A stretch of 64,000 nt of DNA from Halorubrum rubrum (GTDB lineage: Archaea > Halobacteriota > Halobacteria > Halobacteriales > Haloferacaceae): contig NZ_JANHDM010000001.1 of assembly GCF_024494685.1 (NCBI RefSeq), positions 1 to 64,000 on the forward strand. Direction: 5' to 3'. The notes under the pieces are model-generated. The model worked only from the letters and a program-made list of their open reading frames with translations. It made no database searches and was not told where the DNA came from. Below, one piece after another: positions 1 to 7,307 of the stretch; the first letter of the stretch is position 1, and each line of letters begins with the position of its first letter. Both the position numbers and the translations under genes were made by a program.

Positions 1-1
1 T

Positions 2-181
2 CTCCGCCGCGAAAACTACAGTTACCGCGTCGAACAACACGGTTTGAGAAATTCTGTCGAACGTGTCTTTAGAGAAGTACAACGACGAACCTCTTCGTTT
101 TCAAACTGTTTCAGCCATGTCGATCCATCGACCGCGGAAACGTGGTTGCAAGCCCACACCGTCTGGTGGAATCATGCTTAA
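2..181 (+). pseudogene. IS6-type transposase, C-terminal end (cut by window edge)
   Basis: Frame 2 reads 59 codons to a TAA with no start inside the window. The peptide contains RNSVERVFREVQRRTSSF and TAETWLQAHTVWWN, which I recognise as the C-terminus of haloarchaeal IS6-family DDE transposases, where the last catalytic Glu lies in a VERVFREVKRRT context. The 5' part is outside the window, so I cannot say whether the gene is intact. No inverted repeat could be confirmed after the stop, although GTTAACACGACG directly follows it. The base composition is visibly lower in GC than the genes after position 320. Confidence 0.75.
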
Positions 182-296
182 GTTAACACGACGATTCCAG
201 CACGTCGGGGCGGGTTCGGACCGCGAAAGCGGGCGGGACCGCGATATCGACCGGGTCGAGCGCGGCCGCCGGCGTCGCGACCGCGACTCGCGTCCC

Positions 297-302
297 TTTT
301 AC
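297..302 (+). promoter_or_regulatory. TATA box for the gene at 325
   Basis: TTTTAC lies about 25 bases before the ATG at 325 with no Shine-Dalgarno between, the usual layout of a leaderless haloarchaeal transcript. Confidence 0.55.
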
Positions 303-324
303 CGTTCACGCGTCTCCGGCCCGC

Positions 325-795
325 ATGGACAAGCTCGAGGCGTTCCTCGCCGGCGACCGGCTCGACGACGTCGTGTTCTACGTGAGCGACGCGTTCCTCG
401 ACGACGACTCGCGGCTCCGCGAGGTCGGCACCGAGACCGACGACGGAGTCCGGCTCGTCCTCGACGGCGAGACCGGCCGCTCGGCGTTCCAGGCCGGGAC
501 CGGCATGGGAGCGATGGAGTTCGCGAAGGGGGCGATGGCCAACGAGGGAGCGATCGCCCGCTCGCTCGACGGCGGCGAGTGTCCGTTCGCTGGCGACGAC
601 GGCGACGAGGGAGCTGACGACGAGGGCGACGGCGACGCCGGCAGCCACGAAGTCCGGTTCGTGTTCGCGTTCGCCGAAGGGGAGAACCCGGAAGTGGGCG
701 GCCTCTACGCCGAGGGCGACGTGATCCACGCGTACGCGCACTGTACCTGCGGGGAGAGCTACTCGCACAAGTGGGTCGTCGGCGACCGGGCGTAG
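325..795 (+). CDS. Conserved haloarchaeal protein, DUF5807-like
   Basis: The product is 156 aa, soluble and very acidic, with no signal peptide or membrane segment. An Asp/Glu/Gly-rich linker near residues 92-110 separates two conserved-looking parts. The C-terminal half (VRFVFAFAEGENPEVGGLY, then HAYAHCTCGESYSHKWV) holds a CTC motif that might bind metal. I believe this matches the haloarchaeal DUF5807 family, whose function is unknown, but the name is from memory. The ATG is chosen because a TATA box sits the leaderless distance upstream and the codon composition becomes typical from there. It stands alone between two transposon remnants. Confidence 0.7.
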   Translation: MDKLEAFLAGDRLDDVVFYVSDAFLDDDSRLREVGTETDDGVRLVLDGETGRSAFQAGTGMGAMEFAKGAMANEGAIARSLDGGECPFAGDDGDEGADDEGDGDAGSHEVRFVFAFAEGENPEVGGLYAEGDVIHAYAHCTCGESYSHKWVVGDRA

Positions 796-962
796 CGCGA
801 CCGTCGAACCGTGAGGGACGGCTCCGTATGAATATCATATGAGTTAGCACTCTCCCGCTCTGCTAAACAGCCACGGGTGTGCGCCGTTACGTGTGAACGA
901 CAGAATGTCCAGCACGGACGCAGGCTAGTTGGCGTCGTTTATCGGCGGACAAGGCGAATATC

Positions 963-981
963 CCGAGGCTTGACCTCGGGG
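963..981 (+). repeat. Left-end hairpin of the IS1341-type element
   Basis: A perfect 7-bp stem with a CTTGA loop, 63 bases before the tnpB start. It pairs in design with the hairpin at 2790-2810. Confidence 0.75.
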
Positions 982-1043
982 ATGAAGCTGACAACTCGTG
1001 ATACAAACCGCTAAATGAACACATCACTAATCAATAGACAGCG

Positions 1044-2802
1044 ATGGAATACAGTCACCGCTACCACGCTTACCCGACACAAGAGGTAGTGGAAGGGCTG
1101 GAACACCATCTAAACGTTCATCGCCAACTCTACAACCACGTCCGCTGGGACTACACGAATAGTCCCGAGGACGACAAACCGAGCGAGTACGACCAGAACA
1201 ACAAACTTCCCGAGTGGAAGCGCAAATGGCCTGTGTTCGCGGAACTGCACTCGAAGGCCGCGCAAGCCACGGTCGCACGTTTCCACCGCAATCTCTCGAA
1301 CCTTCGCGAGAAGAAAGAGAAGGGATACAACGTTGGTCGGCTCAAACGGCAAGCACCCACCGATTATCGAAGCGTCACGTACAACCAGTCTGGTTTCGAT
1401 CTCGATGAAAAGAGGGGCCAAGACAGGTTCGCGTACGTCCGCTTCAGCAAAATCGGTTGGGTGAAGATTCGTCACCACCGCCCGATTCCCGATCCCGCCA
1501 TCATCAAAGAGGTCACGTTCAAAAAGGAGACGACTGGCGAGTGGTTCGTCTCCTTCGGCCTCGAAACCGACGACGCCGATCTCCCCGAGAAACCCGACGT
1601 GGAATCGCTGGACGCGAGCAACAGCGTCGGTATCGACCTCGGAATACTCAACCACATCCACACCAGCGACGGCAAAACCGTAGATTGGCTCGACCTCGAA
1701 GACGACTACGAGCGACTCGGACGCGAACAGCGTAAGTTATCTCGGAAGGAGAAGGGGTCGAACAACTACGAGAAACAACGAGTCGAAGTTGCCAAACTCA
1801 AGCGTCGGATTCGCCGGAAGGTGCTGGACTACCAGCACAAATTGACATCCTCCTCCGCGTAAACGCGGAGGAATCCCGAGCGGTGGGAGTTTCAGGTTTG
1901 TAGTCCAATCAGTTGACTACCAGACCTTTCGGGCACGGGTAGTCCCACAGTGTCGGACTGGTGGACTGCTGGCCATGCCAAGTGGCCGTTACCCCTATCC
2001 TTCACCGTGTATGGCGTCCCACATGTTGTTTTTGCCACGGGGACGCCGGCAGGCATCAGCGGAGTTGGGGGTATCGTGTCGCGTGCTTTGAGCAGTCGGC
2101 AGAGACACACCCTTCGAGGATGTGGCGTTCACCGACTGCCCTTTCAGATACTGCCTCGTTACGCGGGCGGACAGGCCGCCTCCGAAGGACGGTTCGGAAT
2201 CCGCTCCGTTCCGACCGATTCCTGCCTTCACATAGAGCGGCCTGTCAGTTAAATCTCCGTATGTGAAACTCGGTACAGACGTTCGGCTAGTGGATTGCTT
2301 CCCACCATGTCGGCTTCATCACCCGCCTGAAGGCGGGTGTATTCGCCTTGCCGTCTCTATAACGACGTGGCTCGTCCGCGAGTACGACGCCGTATTCGTT
2401 GAAGACCTAAACGTGAAGGGGATGCTTGAACAGTCGCACAACACTCGAAACAAGCAGGATGCGGCGTAGCGACAGTTCATCACCCTGCTCGAATACAAAG
2501 CAGAATTGTACGGCAGTCACGTCGTGCAGGTCGAAGCCCGAGGCACGACCAAAGAATGCGCGTCGTGCGGTGTGGAGGCAGCGAAACCCATCTGGGTCAG
2601 GGAACACTCCTGTCCGTCGTGTGGATTTGAGACGGACAGGGACGCGAATGCGGCGATGAACGTCTTGCAGAGAGGCTTTGCTGAATTAGGGCTGGGATGG
2701 CCCGAAGACACGCCCGTGGAGACTGTGACCGCTACGGACACGACTCACTTCGAGTCCGTGTCTGCAAGTCATGTCGTGGAAACGGGAAGCCTCGGGGCTT
2801 GA
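1044..2802 (+). pseudogene. tnpB: tnpB (RuvC-like RNA-guided nuclease of IS200/IS605), disrupted twice
   Basis: The N-terminal part, 1044-1846, reads intact through the first RuvC Asp (VGIDLGI) to DYQHKL. The reading then stops in an inserted 517-bp element and resumes at 2364 as WLVREYDAVFVEDLNVKGM, which holds the RuvC Glu. A TAG at 2467-2469 replaces the Trp expected in NKQDAAWRQF. The rest continues in frame through the four-Cys zinc ribbon (CASCG and CPSCGFETDRDANAA, with the last RuvC Asp) to the stop at 2800-2802. Rejoining the flanks gives an uninterrupted frame, so insertion and nonsense are separate lesions. TnpB proteins are RNA-guided nucleases whose guide RNA usually overlaps the right end; this copy cannot make a full protein. 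Confidence 0.9.
1847..2363. mobile_element. 517-bp non-autonomous palindrome-ended element (PATE/MITE-like) inside tnpB
   Basis: The junctions can be placed to the base: tnpB reads ...AAATTGAC then the insert, then GACGTGGCTC..., and removing the insert restores K-L-T-T-W-L in frame with no target duplication. The left end has CCTCCGCGTAAACGCGGAGG (1852-1871) and the right end CACCCGCCTGAAGGCGGGTG (2320-2339). Insertion exactly 3' of TTGAC without duplication, with a hairpin near each end, is the mark of IS200/IS605-type transposition. The size and palindromes recall the palindrome-associated transposable elements (PATEs) described in haloarchaea. I see no convincing gene inside; the only notable open frame (1892-2110, minus) resembles nothing I know. 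Confidence 0.85.
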
Positions 2803-2810
2803 CCCCGAGG
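2790..2810 (+). repeat. Right-end hairpin of the IS1341-type element
   Basis: An 8-bp stem with a CTTGA loop that overlaps the last codons and stop of tnpB. In related elements this region also supplies the 3' part of the guide (omega) RNA; that role is inferred here. Confidence 0.75.
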
Positions 2811-2814
2811 CGAT

Positions 2815-3096
2815 TCACGCCAGTGCGATCCCGGCACCGACGGCGATACTCGTCAGCGCGAGGCCCCCGAGCGCCACGGTTGTCCAGTCATGGTGTCCGT
2901 CGAGGTCGTAGTCAGAGTCGAACCCACTGAGACCGGTCAAAATACCTAGGCCGACAGCGACCGCGGAGAGGCCGCCAGCGAGCGCTAACATTGTCCAGAT
3001 TTCGAGTCCGTTCTGTGCGATTTCTCGTATAGCCGTCCCGGCGAGAAAGACGCCAGTTACTATCGGGGCTGCGGCTGTCGCCTTGTTGGAGGGCAT
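2815..3096 (-). CDS. Small membrane protein of unknown function
   Basis: The product is 93 aa with about three hydrophobic segments (residues 9-25, 35-56 and 70-92), separated by a short acidic, His-containing loop (DSDYDLDGHHDW). I do not recognise the family. The ATG at 3096 is supported by an AT-rich TTTTTAGAA box about 25 bases upstream on the minus strand, which suggests a leaderless transcript. The stop codon touches the right end of the transposon, so the natural C-terminus may have been altered by that insertion. Two palindromes lie in the upstream divergent gap. Confidence 0.6.
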   Translation of the reverse strand: MPSNKATAAAPIVTGVFLAGTAIREIAQNGLEIWTMLALAGGLSAVAVGLGILTGLSGFDSDYDLDGHHDWTTVALGGLALTSIAVGAGIALA

Positions 3097-3182
3097 CGGA
3101 TGGATTTCCGACGCGATTCTAAAAACTGTGGCGATGCCCCTCTCTGGATAGCGGTCAATACACAGCTCTCATCGACCGGCTG

Positions 3183-3269
3183 TTTCAGGTGAGAATATAT
3201 CTGAAGAATAGGATTTCAACAGAGCCCACTCTCCGGGAACCAGCCATTTCAGCTAGAATACATCTGAAA
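3183..3269. promoter_or_regulatory. Pair of TTTCAG-N11/12-CTGAA palindromes (operator candidates)
   Basis: Two related sites occur at 3183-3206 (TTTCAG...CTGAAG) and 3247-3269 (TTTCAG...CTGAAA). Both have a similar AT-rich centre (AGAATATAT and AGAATACAT) and they repeat with a 64-base spacing, about six helical turns. They fall in the gap between the divergent genes at 3096 (-) and 3342 (+), where paired regulator sites would be expected. No regulator gene is adjacent. Confidence 0.5.
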
Positions 3270-3341
3270 AATAAGGCATAAACGAAATCCGAGAGATCGA
3301 GTCGGGGAAATCGCTATGCTCTCGGCGGCCCGAGACGCCGC

Positions 3342-3812
3342 ATGGATCCCCTCGAGTCGATCCCCGAGACCGTCTGGAGGCGACACGCGAACCCGAAGAG
3401 CGGCTGGAGCCGACTCCTCGTCACGCCGGTGCTGCTGTACGCGGCGTATCGGCGAAGCGGGAAGCTCGCGGCGTTGGCGCTCGCGTTCACGGTCGTGAAC
3501 CCCGTCCTGTTCTCGCCACCCGAGGACGACGAGGCGTGGATGACCCGCGCCGTGCTCGCCGAGCGCTGGTGGATCGATGAGCGAGGAGAGCCGGTCCTCG
3601 CGGGGTCCTTTCCCGCCGTTCTCAACCTGCTCAACCTCCCCGTCTTCGCGTACGCGCTGCTGGCCGCGTACCGGAAGCGCCCGCGGCGGGCGGCGGTCGC
3701 GGGGCTCGCGTCGATCCTGTTGAAGCTGGGGTTCGTCGCCGAGCTCGTCGAGCGGTACGACGCGGCGAACGCGGGAAGTGCGGCGAGCGCGGCGGTAACG
3801 GACGCCGAGTGA
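3342..3812 (+). CDS. Haloarchaeal DUF6653-like membrane protein
   Basis: The product is 156 aa. The N-terminus (TVWRRHANPKSGWSRLL) is followed by hydrophobic stretches near residues 27-58 and 90-140, which suggests three or four membrane passes. The motifs RHANPKSGWSR, NPVLFSPP and AERWW fit my memory of the DUF6653 family in haloarchaea; no biochemical role is known to me. The ATG at 3342 is preferred because the conserved motif starts within ten codons of it. It is convergent with tatCo, with only 27 bases between stops. Confidence 0.7.
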   Translation: MDPLESIPETVWRRHANPKSGWSRLLVTPVLLYAAYRRSGKLAALALAFTVVNPVLFSPPEDDEAWMTRAVLAERWWIDERGEPVLAGSFPAVLNLLNLPVFAYALLAAYRKRPRRAAVAGLASILLKLGFVAELVERYDAANAGSAASAAVTDAE

Positions 3813-3839
3813 GATCGGGAAGATCGACGACAGCGGGGG

Positions 3840-4907
3840 TCAGTTCCCGGTCCAGCGCAGGATCGCCAGCGTTCCCTCGAAGAGGGCGATCATGGTGAGC
3901 GTGACGATGATCGGAGCCATCCCGGTCGGGTCGGGGCTGAACAGGAACGCGATCCCGAGGAACGAGCCCCAGAAGATGAGGCGTTTGTCCTCCAGCCACA
4001 GGCGCGTGACGAGGTTCATCATGATCGCGAGCATGATGAAAAGCGGGATCTGGAAGACGATCGCCATGAACGCGAGCATGATCACGATCAGGTTGAACGT
4101 CTCCGCGAGCCCGAAGGCGATCGTCGCGGCGTCGGAGGTGTAGGTGGTGAAATACGAGAAGATCGCGGGCAACACGAGAAAGTGCGCGAACGCGATCCCG
4201 ATCCCCCCGAGGATCAGGCTCGTGGGGACCGCAGCGAGGTAGTACCGGCGTTCGTTCTCGTAGAGGCCGGGCTTCATGAACCGATACGTCTGGTAGACGA
4301 ACGCCGGGAGGCCGACCACGACGCCCGCGAGCCCGGCGACCTTCAGCCGCGTCAGGGGGAGTTCGAGCGGCCCGTACAGCCGCGGGCGGTTCTCGAGCGG
4401 CGCGGGGATGTGGTATCCCCAGAAGTAGTTGATGAGCTCCGTCGACTCCGTCACCGCGACGAGCGTCGCGAGGCCGCCGAAGAGGAACACGACCGCGAGC
4501 CGCCGCATCATCTCCTCGATGTGCTCCGCGAGCGGCATCTCCTCGTCGGTCTCTGGACCCTGGATCCCGCCCACGTCCTCGACGTCCCCGGCGGTCGCGG
4601 GCGTGCCGCCGTCGCCAGCGGCGTCGCCGGCGGAGTCCTCGGCGTCGGGGTCCTCGTCGGAGTCCTCGGCGTCGCTCTCGTCGCCGTCGTCAGGATCGTC
4701 GGCGTCGCCGGAGTCGTCCCTGTCGCTGGGGTCCTCGGAGTCGCCGGAGTCGTCGTGCTCCCCGTCCTCGTCGTTCTCGCCGTCGCCCGATCCGGGATTC
4801 CCCCCGAGGGCCTCGTCGTCGAGGGCGGTCGACTTCCTCGATTCGACCGACGGCGACAGGTCTTCGGCGTCCGACGGCTCGTCGCTCGCCCGGTCGTCGT
4901 CGTCCAT
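3840..4907 (-). CDS. tatCo: Sec-independent (Tat) translocase subunit TatC, single-domain type
   Basis: TatC is the membrane receptor that binds twin-arginine signal peptides and, with TatA, exports folded proteins. Haloarchaea send an unusually large share of their secretome this way. The 355-aa product has a TatC core from about residue 123 (MPLAEHIEEMMRRL) with six membrane segments, the periplasmic-side Pro-rich loop after the first helix, and FVYQTYRFMKPGLYENERR, the conserved loop that carries the Glu used in signal recognition. Residues 1-120 are an acidic extension almost wholly of Asp, Glu, Ser and Gly, much longer than in bacterial TatC. The neighbouring divergent gene is the double TatC. 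The start is supported by a TATA box at 4933-4938. Confidence 0.95.
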   Translation of the reverse strand: MDDDDRASDEPSDAEDLSPSVESRKSTALDDEALGGNPGSGDGENDEDGEHDDSGDSEDPSDRDDSGDADDPDDGDESDAEDSDEDPDAEDSAGDAAGDGGTPATAGDVEDVGGIQGPETDEEMPLAEHIEEMMRRLAVVFLFGGLATLVAVTESTELINYFWGYHIPAPLENRPRLYGPLELPLTRLKVAGLAGVVVGLPAFVYQTYRFMKPGLYENERRYYLAAVPTSLILGGIGIAFAHFLVLPAIFSYFTTYTSDAATIAFGLAETFNLIVIMLAFMAIVFQIPLFIMLAIMMNLVTRLWLEDKRLIFWGSFLGIAFLFSPDPTGMAPIIVTLTMIALFEGTLAILRWTGN

Positions 4908-4932
4908 TCACCTTAGGTACGCCACCGGGTGA

Positions 4933-4938
4933 TTATAG
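4933..4938 (-). promoter_or_regulatory. TATA box for tatCo
   Basis: Minus-strand TATAAT, 26-31 bases before the ATG at 4907, consistent with a leaderless transcript. Confidence 0.6.
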
Positions 4939-5023
4939 GCCTTTTCGGATGGCGTCGACCGCGCGGGAGGGGGCGCGGGCGCGGTCGAAAAGGTTGATAA
5001 CGACGACGGTCCTCTCCCGCCGT

Positions 5024-7234
5024 ATGGCGAGTGCCCTCGACGAGGACACCCAACAGTCGCTCGCGGCCGGCCGCGAGTCGGCTCGGGCGTTCCTTCGGTC
5101 GATCCAGAAGGACCTCCAGAAGGTGTTCGTCGTCTTCCTCATCGGCTTCATCGGCACGTTCTGGGCGCTACGCGTACACGTCTGGGACTACCTCTTCGCG
5201 ATGACGCGACAGAACATGTCCGCCGACGTCGCCGCCGAGGCCGACGTCATCGCGACCACCCCCTTCGAGGTCATCCTCCTCCAGGCGAAGATCGGGCTGG
5301 TCGTCGGCGCGATCGTCTGTCTGCCCGCGCTGATCTACTTCACCCGCGACGAGCTCCGCGAGCGCGGGGCGTGGCCGCAGTCGCCGATCTCCCGCTGGAA
5401 GCTCGCGGCGATCGGGCTGCTCGGCGCGGGTCTGTTCGCCGTCGGCGTCGCCTACGGCGTCTACGCCTTCTTCCCGATCATGTTCTCCTTCCTGGCGGGG
5501 TTCGGGCTCGAGGCCGGCATCGAGCCGACCTACGGCATCGTGATGTGGACGGAGTTCATCGTCTTCCTCTCTCTGTCCTTCGGACTCGCCGGCCAGATGC
5601 CGCTCGCCATCACCGGGCTCTCGTACGCCGAGATCGTCCAGTACGAGACGTTCCGTGACAAGTGGCGGCACGCGGTCGTCGCCATCTTCGTCTTCGGCGC
5701 GGTGTTCTCGCCGCCGGACCCGTTCACCCAGCTGATGTGGGCGTTCCCGCTCGTCGCGCTGTACGGCTTCAGCCTCTACCTCGCGAAGCTGGTCGTCACC
5801 GCCAAGCGCAGCTCCGACCGGATCCGCGTGCTCGGGGCGGTCCGGAACCACTGGAACGTCGTCGGCGGGGCGGGCGTCCTCGGCGGCGGCCTCGTGTACG
5901 CCTTCTACGAGTACGGCGGCCGGACCGGCGTCAACGGCCTCCTCCGGTCGCTCGACAGCGACTGGCGATTCCTCGCGCCGGGCGAGGGACTCGGCCTCGA
6001 CCCCGTGACCGCCGCCGCGCTCTACGCCGGCGTCTGGGCGCTCGCGTTCGCGGCCGTCGCGACGCTGTGGGCGGTGTACACCGACCTCGACACCACGAGC
6101 GCGGGCTATCAGTACGGCGACCCGGCCGCCATCGACCTCGACGAGCTCGACGCCGCGGGGATCCGCGCCGCCCCCGAGGACCCGTTCCTCGAGATGTCCG
6201 AGGAGGAGTCGCTCGCGCGGGCGCAGGCCGCGATCGACGACGGCGACCACGAGAAGGCACAGGCGATCCTCGACCGCTTCGACGAGGCGGCGGACGTCGG
6301 CGGCGACGGGAGCGGTGACGGCGGAAGCGCGAACGCGACGGGTGGAGCGGACGCGGGCGGGGGCGGCGGCCTCGCCGCGTCGGTCGGCGACCGCACCTCC
6401 CGCGCGTCCTCGACGTTCCTCTCCGAGCTCACCGGCGACGACGAGGCCGAGGACGACATCGGCGGCTACTACACCGACCTCAAGTTCATCTTCGACTCGG
6501 TGCGCTCGAAGTCGTTCATCCTCCTCGTGGTGTTCGGCGGCGTGATGGGCGCGGCGTTCACCTGGCTCTACATCGGCGGGCTCGCGGCGGTGCGGGCGGA
6601 CCTCCAGCGACGGGTTCCGGTGGAGGTGGGCGGCGGGATCAACATCATCACGCTCCACCCGGTCGAGGCACTGATCTTCATGGTGAAGTTCTCGCTGCTG
6701 CTCGGCGGGATCGCGGTCTTCCCCGTCCTGCTGTACTCCGCGTGGCCGGCGCTTCGCGACCGCGGGTTCGTCGCCGGGCGGATCCGGCAGGTGTACCTCT
6801 GGACCGGCGCGCTCTTCTCCGGGCTGATCGGCGGCTTCGCGCTCGGCTACGCCTACATCGCGCCGCGGATCATCGGCTGGCTCGTCACCGACGCCGCCAA
6901 CGCGAACATGATCATCACCTACCAGGTGAGCGACTTCATGTGGCTCGTGATCTTCACCACCATCGGGATCGGGTTCCTCGCGGACATCCCGGTCGCGATG
7001 GTGCTCCTGAACAACGCCGGCGTTCCCTACGACGCCTTCCGCGGGCGCTGGCGGGAGGTCACCGTCGGCATCATGCTGTTCGCGGCGGTGTTCACCCCCG
7101 CCGACGTGATCACGATGTTCCTCGTGACGATCCCGCTCATGATCGCGTACGGGGTCGGACTCGGCGTGCTGTACCTCGTCACGCTCGGTGGCCGACGGGA
7201 CCTCTCACCGCCGGCCGAGATCGTCGGGCGGTAG
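5024..7234 (+). CDS. tatCt: Double TatC (two fused TatC domains, TatCt)
   Basis: The 736-aa product holds two complete TatC-like domains in tandem, about residues 25-260 (FLRSIQKDLQKVFVVFLIG onward) and 480-720 (KFIFDSVRSKSFILLVVFGG onward). Each has six membrane spans. Two extra hydrophobic segments lie between (around 283-300 and 333-353), giving about 14 spans. This is the known halophile TatCt architecture. A Gly/Asp/Ala-rich cytoplasmic linker (about 370-465) joins the second half. The ATG at 5024 is chosen over an in-frame ATG at 4949 because TTGATAA sits 24-30 bases upstream and homologous proteins start near MASALDEDTQ. It is divergent from tatCo; the two paralogues likely work on the same export route. 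Confidence 0.93.
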   Translation: MASALDEDTQQSLAAGRESARAFLRSIQKDLQKVFVVFLIGFIGTFWALRVHVWDYLFAMTRQNMSADVAAEADVIATTPFEVILLQAKIGLVVGAIVCLPALIYFTRDELRERGAWPQSPISRWKLAAIGLLGAGLFAVGVAYGVYAFFPIMFSFLAGFGLEAGIEPTYGIVMWTEFIVFLSLSFGLAGQMPLAITGLSYAEIVQYETFRDKWRHAVVAIFVFGAVFSPPDPFTQLMWAFPLVALYGFSLYLAKLVVTAKRSSDRIRVLGAVRNHWNVVGGAGVLGGGLVYAFYEYGGRTGVNGLLRSLDSDWRFLAPGEGLGLDPVTAAALYAGVWALAFAAVATLWAVYTDLDTTSAGYQYGDPAAIDLDELDAAGIRAAPEDPFLEMSEEESLARAQAAIDDGDHEKAQAILDRFDEAADVGGDGSGDGGSANATGGADAGGGGGLAASVGDRTSRASSTFLSELTGDDEAEDDIGGYYTDLKFIFDSVRSKSFILLVVFGGVMGAAFTWLYIGGLAAVRADLQRRVPVEVGGGINIITLHPVEALIFMVKFSLLLGGIAVFPVLLYSAWPALRDRGFVAGRIRQVYLWTGALFSGLIGGFALGYAYIAPRIIGWLVTDAANANMIITYQVSDFMWLVIFTTIGIGFLADIPVAMVLLNNAGVPYDAFRGRWREVTVGIMLFAAVFTPADVITMFLVTIPLMIAYGVGLGVLYLVTLGGRRDLSPPAEIVGR

Positions 7235-7307
7235 CGCGTCGGCGGGAGACCAGCCGATCGCCGAAACCGACGGGTATTCCCGCGCGCGGGCGCAACACGC
7301 GGGCAGA

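Larger units (their letters stand above)
962..2811 (+). mobile_element. IS1341-type (IS200/IS605 family) element carrying only tnpB, degenerate
   Basis: The element is bounded by two matching hairpins: CCCGAGGCTTGACCTCGGG at 963-981, and at 2790-2810 an 8-bp stem with the same CTTGA loop. Between them is a single tnpB and no tnpA. Subterminal hairpins instead of inverted repeats are typical of elements moved by Y1 HUH transposases, so this copy would depend on a TnpA elsewhere. It is interrupted by a second element at 1847-2363. The exact outer ends are not fixed by the sequence; the right hairpin abuts the stop codon of the next gene at 2815. Confidence 0.8.

Noticed and set aside
63-617. 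Basic 184-codon frame at the left edge
   Set aside because: It crosses the transposase tail, the promoter and the DUF5807-like gene in another frame and is Arg-rich without domains.
1892-2110. 72-codon minus-strand frame inside the 517-bp element
   Set aside because: No motif of a transposase or any known protein, and the element type normally carries no gene.
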